Assembly (NCBI GenBank): GCA_021731025.1
Contig: JAKFYD010000050.1
Location: forward strand, 1-58,584
Length of the DNA: 58,584 bases
Source of the DNA: Pseudobdellovibrionaceae bacterium
Lineage (GTDB): Bacteria > Bdellovibrionota > Bdellovibrionia > Bdellovibrionales > Bdellovibrionaceae
Direction: 5' to 3'
A program made the position numbers and the translations under genes. Positions 36,255 to 46,547 of the stretch are shown piece by piece. Below the pieces are notes generated by a model. That model saw only the letters and a list, made by a program, of their open reading frames with translations. It was not told the DNA's origin and did not search any database. Each line of letters starts with the position of its first letter. The first letter of the stretch is position 1.

Positions 36255-36355
36255 CGCAAAGCAACTAAACCCAATTTAATAGAACTTGAAGAATGTCATT
36301 GTCATAAAACTGGGCCTATGTCAGTCTAAAGCGACCAATACGCATTGGAGGCAAA

Positions 36356-38574
<2,219 letters not shown>

Positions 38575-38646
38575 TTAGTCTTTCGAGCAATAGTCTAAAC
38601 ACAAAGAACATTTGAAAATGAGGATTAATAACTTCAGTATAGATTC

Positions 38647-39612
38647 ATGAAGCGAAATAAAATTTTTATGACGACACTTATAGTGGCAATACTGGCCCTG
38701 ATGACACTGATTTTTGGGCTACTGGCTGTGCCAGCGCCCAATCCTCAAAGGATTCAACGAGGTCAAAATTTTCAGACATTAGCCGATGCTAAAAACACGA
38801 TCGAAAAAAATGAAAAATCTTTCTTGGAAATGCGTCCTGAAAATGAAAAAAAATTCTTTCTGCAGCCAATGAATAAAATAACAGAAACAGGGATAGTCTA
38901 CATCCCTGGTTTTTCAGCGACTCGACGTGAACTCAGTCCCGTGGTTGAAAATTTAGCTCAACAGTTGAATGCCAATCTCTTTATGTCGCGATTGACAGGC
39001 CATGGGCAGTCCGCTGAAGAATTCGCTTTCATCCATGCGGAAGATTTTATATCTGACGGCTTTGAAGCTGTGTCGGTTTCTCGGGTTTTAGCCAAGAAGA
39101 AAATTTGGATAGCCACATCCACCGGCGCTTTGGTGGCTTTATGGATGGCTCAACATTATCCTTCCGAAATTTCGGCCTTGATCTTAGTTTCTCCAGCATT
39201 TGATCTGCATTCTCCACAGAGTCGGCTACTCGCAGGATATTTCGGGCCCCTGGTCAGAAAATTTCTGGTTGGTCCTTATCGTGAATGGAAGCCCTTAAAT
39301 TCAGAGCAGGAAAAGTATTGGCACATTCGATATCGCTCCGAATCCCTGACCGCTTTGACCCGATTGATTGCGTGGACCAAAAATATCAATAAAAAAGAAA
39401 TCAAAATCCCAACGCTGATCCTTTATACTCCCCAAGATCAAATAGTCAGCCTTAAAGCCATCCACGAGGTTTTTGAGCAGCTGGGAAGTTCCGAGAAGAA
39501 ACTGATTCGTGTTGATGCTGAAGATCATGTTTTAACCGGAGACATCGCTTCACCAAAAACGACGGCCTTAGTAACTCAAGAAATGTTAAATTGGCTGAAT
39601 AGTCTCAAATAA
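38647..39612 (+). CDS. Membrane-anchored alpha/beta hydrolase (lipase-like)
   Basis: This 321-residue protein has an N-terminal signal or anchor helix (about 8-30), then a lipase-like alpha/beta hydrolase. GIVYIPGFSATRRELSPVVE is the oxyanion region, TSTGALVALW is the nucleophile elbow (GxSxG with the first Gly changed to Thr), LYTPQDQIV holds the acid and AEDHVLTGD the histidine. It resembles monoacylglycerol lipases or carboxylesterases; the substrate is unknown. It is divergent from ligA across 90 bases. Confidence 0.8.
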   Translation: MKRNKIFMTTLIVAILALMTLIFGLLAVPAPNPQRIQRGQNFQTLADAKNTIEKNEKSFLEMRPENEKKFFLQPMNKITETGIVYIPGFSATRRELSPVVENLAQQLNANLFMSRLTGHGQSAEEFAFIHAEDFISDGFEAVSVSRVLAKKKIWIATSTGALVALWMAQHYPSEISALILVSPAFDLHSPQSRLLAGYFGPLVRKFLVGPYREWKPLNSEQEKYWHIRYRSESLTALTRLIAWTKNINKKEIKIPTLILYTPQDQIVSLKAIHEVFEQLGSSEKKLIRVDAEDHVLTGDIASPKTTALVTQEMLNWLNSLK

Positions 39613-39647
39613 TTCGAGTACAAGCTTTAAATAGGCCTTACATTTTC

Positions 39648-39676
39648 TTGTCGAAAGAGAAGCTCTGAGATAAGAA
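39648..39676 (+). promoter_or_regulatory. Candidate promoter for the gatCAB cluster
   Basis: TTGTCG (39648-39653), a 17-base spacer, then TAAGAA (39671-39676), about 30 bases before the gatC ATG. The -35 is fair and the -10 is weak. Spacing and position are what make it plausible. Confidence 0.3.
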
Positions 39677-39705
39677 AGAAGCTCTTTGTAAAGACGAGGT
39701 TATTT

Positions 39706-40011
39706 ATGTCGATGCCAAAAACTGACACAAAAGTTGATACCAAAACCATTGAGCACATCGCCAAGCTCGCACGGTTGGAAGTGAGCGCTAGCCAAGCTCA
39801 ACAGTACAGTCAGCAGCTTTCGCAGATACTCAATTATTTTGAACAGATTTCAAAAGTAGAGACAAAGGGCATTGAGCCTTTGATAACACCTTCTGAAATT
39901 GAAAATTTTTGGCGCGATGATGTGATTAATAAAGAAAATAATGCCGAGGAAATGACAGCCAATGCGCCTTCTCGCGCTGGTAATCTCTTTAAAGTTCCAC
40001 CTGTTGTTTAA
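39706..40011 (+). CDS. gatC: Asp/Glu-tRNA amidotransferase subunit C
   Basis: This 101-residue small subunit of the GatCAB amidotransferase stabilises A and B. DTKTIEHIAKLARLEVSASQ and QQLSQILNYFEQIS are typical, as is the C-terminal RAGNLFKVPPVV. It is the first gene of gatC-gatA-gatB and ends 9 bases before gatA. The complex makes Gln-tRNA and/or Asn-tRNA from mischarged precursors, implying that GlnRS or AsnRS is missing from the genome. Confidence 0.93.
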   Translation: MSMPKTDTKVDTKTIEHIAKLARLEVSASQAQQYSQQLSQILNYFEQISKVETKGIEPLITPSEIENFWRDDVINKENNAEEMTANAPSRAGNLFKVPPVV

Positions 40012-40020
40012 AGGAAAAAT

Positions 40021-41490
40021 ATGGATTTATTAAAAAGTTCATTCACAGAAATAAAAAATGCTGTTGTCAGTAAAAAAGTCAGCGCACAAGAGGTCACTCA
40101 ATTTTTTCTATCGCGGATTCAAACGCACGATAAAAAATTGAACAGTTACATCACCATCAACGAAAAAGCAGTTGATGAAGCTCAGGCTATCGATAAAAAA
40201 ATCTCCAAAGGGGAAGAGCTCGGCTTATTAGCTGGAGTTCCTTTCGGAATTAAAGACATGCTTTGTACGAAGGGTCTTAAGACGACGGCGGGATCAAAAA
40301 TTCTGAGCAATTTTACTCCGCCTTACGATTCAACTGTTGTTGAGCGCTTAAAAGCTGCTGGTGTCGTTGTACTTGGAAAAACCAATCAAGACGAATTTGC
40401 CATGGGCTCATCGAATGAAACTTCCTTTTATGGAGTAACTAAAAATCCTTGGAAAACTGATTGTGTTCCTGGGGGATCCAGCGGTGGTTCTGCGTCTGCC
40501 CAAGCGGCAAGACTAGCTGCGGGGACTATTGGCACAGACACTGGGGGATCCATTCGGCAGCCTGCAAATTTTTGCGGAATTGTTGGGGTTAAACCCACTT
40601 ATGGGCGAGTCAGTCGTTACGGAATTGTGGCTTATGCTTCAAGTTTAGATCAAGCGGGTCCTATGGTTACAACTGTTGAAGACGCCGCTCTTACCCTTGA
40701 AGTTATTTGTGGGCAGGATCCACGCGATGCTACGACGTCTTCGCAGAAAGTTCCTCAGTTCAGCAAAAACTTAAAACAAAATCTTCAAGGAATGCGCATC
40801 GGCTTGGTTAAAGAATTTATGACTGACGCTTTAGATAAAGAAACTCAGTCTGTTGTGGAAAAATCCGTAGAAGCCGCGAAAAAGCTTGGGGCCAAAATTG
40901 TTGAGGTTTCGCTTCCGCTGACGTCTCAAGCGGTCCCGATGTATTATTTGATTGCGGCCAGTGAAGCTTCTTCGAACTTAGCCCGCTACGATGGAGTTAA
41001 GTATGGTCACCGTGCCGAGTTTGCTGACTTATCACGAATCGACTTAGATCAGTTTTATGCAAAAACTCGCGGAGAAGGTTTTGGTTCGGAAGTTCAAAGA
41101 CGGATAATGCTGGGAACTTATTGTTTATCAGCAGGATACTACGATGCTTACTACAACAAAGCTTGTCAGGTTCGACGCTTATTGAAAAACCAATATGATG
41201 AGGCTTTTAAGAGTTGTGATGTGATGTTGTCTCCTGTGACGACTCATCCTGCGTTTAAAATTGGCGATCGAATTTCTGATCCATTAGCCATGTACATGAA
41301 CGATATTTTTACAGTATCGACAAATCTAGCGGGCCTTCCAGGAATGAGTTTGCCTTTTGGACAAGCCTCTTCAGGTTTACCGATAGGTATCCAACTAACG
41401 GCAGGCCATTTTGAAGAACAAAAAATGTTGGATGTCGCCTACGCCCTTGAAAGTGTCTCTTCTGTGAAAGGAGCCTTACCCAATGTCTAG
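40021..41490 (+). CDS. gatA: Asp/Glu-tRNA amidotransferase subunit A
   Basis: This 489-residue amidase releases ammonia from glutamine for tRNA amidation. The Ser-cisSer-Lys triad lies in GVPFGIKDMLC (Lys near 78), PGGSSGGSASAQAA and GTDTGGSIRQPANFCGIVG. C-terminal SLPFGQASSGLPIGIQL is typical. Its stop overlaps the start of gatB by 8 bases (41483-41490), so the pair is tightly coupled. Confidence 0.97.
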   Translation: MDLLKSSFTEIKNAVVSKKVSAQEVTQFFLSRIQTHDKKLNSYITINEKAVDEAQAIDKKISKGEELGLLAGVPFGIKDMLCTKGLKTTAGSKILSNFTPPYDSTVVERLKAAGVVVLGKTNQDEFAMGSSNETSFYGVTKNPWKTDCVPGGSSGGSASAQAARLAAGTIGTDTGGSIRQPANFCGIVGVKPTYGRVSRYGIVAYASSLDQAGPMVTTVEDAALTLEVICGQDPRDATTSSQKVPQFSKNLKQNLQGMRIGLVKEFMTDALDKETQSVVEKSVEAAKKLGAKIVEVSLPLTSQAVPMYYLIAASEASSNLARYDGVKYGHRAEFADLSRIDLDQFYAKTRGEGFGSEVQRRIMLGTYCLSAGYYDAYYNKACQVRRLLKNQYDEAFKSCDVMLSPVTTHPAFKIGDRISDPLAMYMNDIFTVSTNLAGLPGMSLPFGQASSGLPIGIQLTAGHFEEQKMLDVAYALESVSSVKGALPNV

Positions 41491-42925
41491 TATGCAAGAT
41501 CGTGGCTACGAAGCCGTCATTGGTATTGAAGTTCACGTGCAATTAAAAACAAAAAGTAAAATGTTCTGTGCCGATTCAACGATATTCGATTCAGGTGACA
41601 ATGAAAATACATCGCCCGTCAGTATCGGCATGCCAGGAACCCTTCCCGTCATTAATAAAACGGCTGTTGAATACTCGATCAAAACAGGATTGGCCTTGGG
41701 ATGTCAGATTCGCGAGAAATCCGTTTTCTCTAGAAAAAATTATTTTTATCCGGATTTGCCGAAGGGCTATCAAATTTCTCAGTATGATTTACCCCTCTGT
41801 GAAAAAGGTTCCATTACGTTCAAGGTCGATGGCAAAGATAAAACAGTGGGTATCACCCGTGCTCATATGGAAGAAGATGCTGGTAAGTCGAATCATCATG
41901 GTGATTACACTTTGATTAACTACAACCGCGCCGGAATTCCATTGTTAGAGATTGTCTCTGAACCTGATATTCGCACGCCTCAAGAAGCCGCTGAATATGG
42001 GCGCACCATACGTCAGGTTGTTCGTTATCTCGATGTTTGTGATGGAAATTTGGAAGAAGGCTCTTTGCGCTGTGATTGCAACGTCAGCGTTCGGAAAATT
42101 GGTGCCGAGAAATTTGGAACTAAAGTTGAAATCAAAAATATCAATTCGTTCCGATTTGTTGAAAAGGCCATTGAATATGAAATTGATCGTCAGATAGATC
42201 TGGTCGATCGCGGAGAAAAAATTATTCAAGAGACTCGATTGTACGATCCCGATAAAAATCGCACCTTTTCAATGCGCACAAAAGAAGATGCTCAGGACTA
42301 TCGCTACTTTCCTGATCCTGATCTTTTGCCAGTGATCGTGCCGAAGCAGTTGATTGAAAAGTTAAGATCAGAATTGCCCGAACTGCCAAGGGACCGAGCC
42401 CTTCGTTTTCAAAACGATCAAGGTTTGCCCGAATACGATGCCCTTGTTCTGACAACAGAAAGAGAACTTGCAGACTATTACGAAGAGACCGCTAAAACTT
42501 GCAAAAATTTTAAGGCCTCCTCCAACTGGGTTATGACGGAAGTTTTGCGTGAATTGAATCAAGCTAATAAGGATATCACTCAGTGCCCAATTAAACCGGC
42601 TCAATTGGGAAAGATGATTCAGCTCATTGAAAGCGGAGCGATTTCTGGAAAAATTGCGAAAACTGTTTTTACAGAAATGTGGCAATCAGGAAAAGAGCCT
42701 GAAGTGATCGTTAAAGAAAAAGGTCTGGTGCAAATTTCTGACACTTCTGCTATTGAAAAAATTATCGATGAAGTGCTTTCTGCGAATACGGCTCAGGTAG
42801 CTGACTATCGCGGTGGAAGAACGAAACTTTTTGGATTCTTTGTTGGTGCTGTAATGAAGGCTTCAAAAGGACAAGCGAACCCAGATTTGGTGAATAAGAT
42901 TCTGCTGGAAAAATTAAAAGGCTAG
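41483..42925 (+). CDS. gatB: Asp/Glu-tRNA amidotransferase subunit B
   Basis: This 480-residue subunit binds the mischarged tRNA and activates the acyl group with ATP. Motifs are GIEVHVQLKTKSKMFC, GMPGTLPVINK, RKNYFYPDLPKGYQISQYD, HMEEDAGKS, NYNRAGIPLLEIVSEPDI and RCDCNVSV. A C-terminal YqeY-like domain is present. It is the last gat gene; a phosphatase gene starts 6 bases after it. Confidence 0.97.
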   Translation: MSSMQDRGYEAVIGIEVHVQLKTKSKMFCADSTIFDSGDNENTSPVSIGMPGTLPVINKTAVEYSIKTGLALGCQIREKSVFSRKNYFYPDLPKGYQISQYDLPLCEKGSITFKVDGKDKTVGITRAHMEEDAGKSNHHGDYTLINYNRAGIPLLEIVSEPDIRTPQEAAEYGRTIRQVVRYLDVCDGNLEEGSLRCDCNVSVRKIGAEKFGTKVEIKNINSFRFVEKAIEYEIDRQIDLVDRGEKIIQETRLYDPDKNRTFSMRTKEDAQDYRYFPDPDLLPVIVPKQLIEKLRSELPELPRDRALRFQNDQGLPEYDALVLTTERELADYYEETAKTCKNFKASSNWVMTEVLRELNQANKDITQCPIKPAQLGKMIQLIESGAISGKIAKTVFTEMWQSGKEPEVIVKEKGLVQISDTSAIEKIIDEVLSANTAQVADYRGGRTKLFGFFVGAVMKASKGQANPDLVNKILLEKLKG

Positions 42926-42931
42926 ATTTCC

Positions 42932-43858
42932 ATGCAAAGAATTGCTGCCTTAGATTTAGGGACAAATACTTTTTTATGTTTGATTGCTGAAGGCGACAAA
43001 AGTGGCCTGAAAAAAATCTTGCATGATTCCGCAAAAGTGATTCGTCTTGGTCAGGATGTTAATAAGAACAAGTTCTTTCACCCGGACGCTTTAAATCGCG
43101 CCGACCAGTGTTTGCGAGAATTCAAAAACATCATCGATTCATTTGCTGTCAGTAAAATTTTAGCAATGGCCACTTCGGCAGCCCGAGATGTAAAGAATCA
43201 AGAGCAATTTTTTTCAATCTGCAAGAAATATAATATCCCAGTAAAAATTATCTCAGGCGATGATGAAGCACGTATTACCTACTGCGGAGCTACAGCGAAG
43301 TTAGGTCTCCAAAATTCCGCCACCGAAGAAAATTGTTTGGTTGTTGATATCGGCGGAGGCTCGACAGAACTGATTCTGGGAAAATCTCAAAATATTCTTC
43401 ATGCTCAAAGCTTGAATATTGGCTGTGTCAGGCTGACGGAAGAATTGGTCCCGCAGCAACCTGTCACTGATCAAGATCATCAATTTCTTGCCGATCGTAT
43501 TGAAAGTGAATTAAAGCCGGTATTGGAAAAAATTCGCTCCCATTCAGTCCAGAAAATTATTGCTGTTGCGGGAACACCAACAGCCTTGGCGGCATCGATG
43601 TTGGGGCATTTTGAACCTGAATCTGTTGATGGCTTCATTCTTAAAACAGAAGTTCTTCAGAGTTGGGTTGAAAGACTCAAAGCGACAAGTGTTGAAGAAA
43701 AAATTTCTCAATTTAATATCGAAGCAGGTCGAGCCGATGTCATTTATGTTGGAGCCCTTATTTTGTGGTCAATCGCTCGTTGCCTAGCTCTTCCATCGGT
43801 TCAAGTTTCTATCAAGGGCGTTCGCTATGGAGTGGCGCTCGAGTTATTGGAAAGCTGA
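42932..43858 (+). CDS. Ppx/GppA family phosphatase
   Basis: This 308-residue protein corresponds to the actin-like N-terminal module of exopolyphosphatase and guanosine pentaphosphatase. AALDLGTNTFLCLIAE is the first phosphate loop and CLVVDIGGGSTELILG the second. ATSAARDVKN and ISGDDEARITYCG also match. It lacks the C-terminal HD-like domain of long Ppx. It is probably involved in polyphosphate or (p)ppGpp metabolism. It is directly downstream of gatB and 17 bases upstream of the DUF192 gene. Confidence 0.87.
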   Translation: MQRIAALDLGTNTFLCLIAEGDKSGLKKILHDSAKVIRLGQDVNKNKFFHPDALNRADQCLREFKNIIDSFAVSKILAMATSAARDVKNQEQFFSICKKYNIPVKIISGDDEARITYCGATAKLGLQNSATEENCLVVDIGGGSTELILGKSQNILHAQSLNIGCVRLTEELVPQQPVTDQDHQFLADRIESELKPVLEKIRSHSVQKIIAVAGTPTALAASMLGHFEPESVDGFILKTEVLQSWVERLKATSVEEKISQFNIEAGRADVIYVGALILWSIARCLALPSVQVSIKGVRYGVALELLES

Positions 43859-43875
43859 AAGATGGATAAATAAGA

Positions 43876-44379
43876 ATGAAATTGAAAACAAAAGCCAAAC
43901 TTAAGCTGCTCCTCAATTTTTTATTTTTTACGGCGATCGCTCTTTTTGTTGAAGCTAAGGTGAGCTTTGAAAAAGCAGACATTCAAATTGGAAAGAAACC
44001 TCTTGCCGTCGAAGTGGCCTCATCGCGCGAGCAACTTTCTTACGGCTTAATGAACCGTACGAGCTTACCGGAAAACTACGGTATGCTTTTTATTTTTCCC
44101 AATGAAGAAGTTCGAACTTTTTGGATGAAAGACACCTTCGTTGATCTATCGATTGGTTTTTTTGATAAGCAAAAAAAGCTTGTCGATATTCAGGATATGA
44201 CAGCCGTAAAATCTGTTATGGAAGAGCCCCAAACTTACTCGAGCAAAAAACCAGCGATGTATGCTCTCGAAGTTCCTCGAGGGTGGTTCAAAAAAAATAA
44301 CATAAATCCTGGAGAGGTTCTCAAATTTTCGAAGCCCTTATCCTCGACGAATGTAAAAAATAAAGCTGTAAATCAATGA
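43876..44379 (+). CDS. Exported DUF192 protein
   Basis: This 167-residue protein has an N-terminal signal (LLLNFLFFTAIALFVEAK) and a DUF192 domain. The domain includes ASSREQLSYGLMNRTSLPEN, GMLFIFPNEEVRTFWMKDT, SIGFFDKQKKLVDIQDM and ALEVPRGWFKKNNINPGEVL. DUF192 proteins are small envelope or periplasmic proteins of unclear function in bacteria. It follows the Ppx-like gene and precedes the LysM lipoprotein. Confidence 0.87.
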   Translation: MKLKTKAKLKLLLNFLFFTAIALFVEAKVSFEKADIQIGKKPLAVEVASSREQLSYGLMNRTSLPENYGMLFIFPNEEVRTFWMKDTFVDLSIGFFDKQKKLVDIQDMTAVKSVMEEPQTYSSKKPAMYALEVPRGWFKKNNINPGEVLKFSKPLSSTNVKNKAVNQ

Positions 44380-44468
44380 CATTAGTCCAGGAGACTGGCC
44401 ATAGGACAGGCTTAAACAAGACATTTCCATTGCCTATCTGAAATCTTGTGATTTAATCATTAAAGGAA

Positions 44469-44489
44469 ATTGAAACGATAGATTTCAAT
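44469..44489. promoter_or_regulatory. Inverted repeat before the LysM lipoprotein gene
   Basis: ATTGAAA (44469-44475) and TTTCAAT (44483-44489) are exact reverse complements with a 7-base spacer, about 20 bases before the ATG at 44510. It could be an operator or a small leader hairpin. Confidence 0.25.
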
Positions 44490-44509
44490 GACACATCAAG
44501 GATGAGTGT

Positions 44510-45880
44510 ATGATTAAAAAAATTTTAGTTCTCTCGGCAATGTTGGGAATGATGATCACGACTGGTTGTACATCCCAAAATGCAAAAGACGAATCCGGCG
44601 ATCAAGTGGTCACAGAAGGTGGCGAACTTGAAAATGTCGGTGGTGACGCTGCAGCTCCAGCTGATGGGCTCGATGCTTCGGCAACAGGAAGCGCTGACGG
44701 TGAATTGTCTGCTGATCCCGCACTGGACGCAGGAGCGGATGCAGGTGCACAAGCAAATACCAGCGATCAGTTAACAGAAGACGCACTTGGAGAAGTCCCT
44801 GCAGCTCCGAATGAAGTGATAGCAGATGCTCCCGCAGCAACAGATCCAGGAGCAACTCCCCCAGCTGATAATTTGTCACCGACAGATACTTTATCTGGCA
44901 CTCCCCCTCCTGCTTTAGATACTCCTCCCCCTCTCGAAACTTCATCTGGATTAACTGAGTCTGTTCCTCCTGTAGCATCAACTGAAGACAAACCAAAACC
45001 TTCGTTGAAAAAAATTGCTCCAGAACCTTGGAAAGTCGGAAAAACTTTGTTCAATACGGTTTATTTTGCTCGCCCCGGAGATTCACTCAGTAAGATCAGT
45101 CAAAAAATCTACGGTGATGAATCTCGTGTTAAAGAATTGAAAAAAGGGAACCCTACCCTTGCAAATGATGTTAAGCCTGGATCCAAAGTTTATTACAACT
45201 CTCCAAACAGACCTGATGACTCTACAAAAGTAATCACCTTCTTCGAAGATAATGGTATTCCACCGAAGACTTATATTGCTAAAAAGGGCGACAATATCCG
45301 CTCAGTTTCGAAAGAACTTTTAGGTTACAAAAATGCGTGGCAAGAAGTTTGGGCTTCAAACGCTGTTGAATCAAAAGCGGAACTTGATGAAGGTACGGAA
45401 TTAAAATACTGGAGTGAAGAACCAATGGCGGCCGTTGCGAAAACTGAGGCTCCATCGACAGAAATTCCTCCGGCACCACCTGCAGACGGAGCTATGAATA
45501 ATGCTGCTGGCGATCCCAACATGGTTCCTCCTGCTCCACCGATTGAACCACCGCCTCCACCAGATATGGCTCAACAACCTCCGCCTCCGCCAGACATGGC
45601 GATGCAACCACCACCGCCGCCTCCAGAAGCGGTTGCTCCACCGCCGCCTCCACCACCAGATGTAGCAATGGCACCGCCTCCTCCACCGCCGCCAGCTGCA
45701 CAGCCACAAAACGATGCTTTGGCTGGATCACCACTGGAAGGAATGGATCAAGATACAATGATGATTATTGGTCTTGTCGGTGTGGGTTTGATACTGATGG
45801 TTTCGATGTTCATTAGAAATAAAAAACGTCGACAACGAGAATTTGAACAAGCAATGAATGAAACACAGGTCGGGACTTAA
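44510..45880 (+). CDS. LysM and proline-rich lipoprotein with a C-terminal membrane segment
   Basis: This 456-residue protein has a lipobox (MITTGC), a long Ala/Asp/Pro low-complexity region (about 25-160), and a LysM domain at about 181-232 (YFARPGDSLSKISQKIYGDE). A second LysM-like segment lies at about 253-305 (YIAKKGDNIRSVSKELLGYK). A polyproline region made of PPPPPDMA-type units (about 330-405) and a hydrophobic helix with basic tail (MMIIGLVGVGLILMVSMFIR, then NKKRRQRE) follow. LysM binds peptidoglycan, so it may tether outer and inner membranes across the wall. AAGGA precedes the ATG. It is convergent with the PilZ gene. Confidence 0.85.
   Translation: MIKKILVLSAMLGMMITTGCTSQNAKDESGDQVVTEGGELENVGGDAAAPADGLDASATGSADGELSADPALDAGADAGAQANTSDQLTEDALGEVPAAPNEVIADAPAATDPGATPPADNLSPTDTLSGTPPPALDTPPPLETSSGLTESVPPVASTEDKPKPSLKKIAPEPWKVGKTLFNTVYFARPGDSLSKISQKIYGDESRVKELKKGNPTLANDVKPGSKVYYNSPNRPDDSTKVITFFEDNGIPPKTYIAKKGDNIRSVSKELLGYKNAWQEVWASNAVESKAELDEGTELKYWSEEPMAAVAKTEAPSTEIPPAPPADGAMNNAAGDPNMVPPAPPIEPPPPPDMAQQPPPPPDMAMQPPPPPPEAVAPPPPPPPDVAMAPPPPPPPAAQPQNDALAGSPLEGMDQDTMMIIGLVGVGLILMVSMFIRNKKRRQREFEQAMNETQVGT
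45530..45700 (+). repeat. Proline-codon tandem repeat within the LysM lipoprotein gene
   Basis: Imperfect repeats of CCACCGCCTCCACCAGA-like units encode PPPPPDMA/PPPPPEAV blocks. The units differ at third positions, so this is a coding repeat rather than a mobile element. It may vary in copy number between strains. Confidence 0.55.
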
Positions 45881-46242
45881 CCGACCTTTTTAAAGATTTT
45901 ATCCAGAACGCTTCGTCGGTCTGTTCGACTGGATTCGACGAAGTAAATCAGATCATCAACAATTTGCACATCACGATTATTGGCTGGAATAAATTTGACA
46001 CCAGCACCGCGAGAGTTTGCCCAAACAACAACAGCTGGAACTTTGCGCTTTCGACCGCTGACCATGAAACTCAATTGAAGCTTTTCATTCACACGTAAAC
46101 TTTCACCGTGAGATTCTAAAAAAGCACCACTAATACTGATGTTTTTAAGTGTTCCAGCAGATTCATCACGAGCGTAACTTTTCCTGAAACTTACGTCTAA
46201 AAGTAAGGGAGTGCGAGGCGAGGGTATTTTAGTTTGATCCAC
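45877..46242 (-). CDS. PilZ-domain protein
   Basis: This 121-residue protein fits a single PilZ domain: RKSYARDESAG then LKNISISGAFLES (N-x-S-x-x-G), LQLSFMVSGRKRKVPAVVVW and GAGVKFI. Canonical c-di-GMP binding uses RxxxR plus D/NxSxxG; here the arginines are spaced as R-x4-R, so binding is likely but not certain. It ends inside the last bases of the LysM gene (4-base overlap of stops). c-di-GMP is central to life-cycle switching in Bdellovibrio. Confidence 0.8.
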   Translation of the reverse strand: MDQTKIPSPRTPLLLDVSFRKSYARDESAGTLKNISISGAFLESHGESLRVNEKLQLSFMVSGRKRKVPAVVVWANSRGAGVKFIPANNRDVQIVDDLIYFVESSRTDRRSVLDKIFKKVG

Positions 46243-46547
46243 AAAAGTCTCCTTGAGAACGGTGGTTCCTTATTATCTCATTCGGGTTATTGTGATGAAA
46301 ACTTAATAACTTCTAAACACACAAAACTGTTTCAAAGTGATACGTTTTTAAAGAAAATTCTGGGTAATTCTGTGCATTTAGGAATAGAATTAAGGAAATC
46401 AAAAGCCTAAAGCAATAGAAGAGCCTTTAAGGAAAAGCTTTTCAGTTGACTTTTTTTCCGGGGATGACATAAATCAACCTTAATCATCCCATCAAAGTCC
46501 ATTATTTTTCCCCATTTATTTCTATATGATCCACAAGGAGAAAGTGT
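46243..46547. other. Intergenic region between the PilZ gene and rho
   Basis: This 305-base divergent gap holds the rho promoter candidate (46446-46474) and a perfect 12-base palindrome GAAAAGCTTTTC (46432-46443) directly before its -35 box. The remainder is AT-rich without a recognisable gene. The PilZ promoter was not identified. Confidence 0.6.
46446..46474 (+). promoter_or_regulatory. Candidate sigma-70 promoter for rho
   Basis: TTGACT (46446-46451), a spacer of exactly 17 bases, and ATAAAT (46469-46474) lie about 75 bases before the rho start. The 12-base palindrome just upstream could be a regulator site. Rho is autoregulated in several bacteria, but no leader attenuator was recognised here. 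Confidence 0.45.

Noticed and set aside
44610-45758. Several minus-strand ORFs rich in Trp, Arg, His or Leu opposite the LysM gene
   Set aside because: They are complements of the Pro- and Ala-rich coding repeats. They have no start signals.
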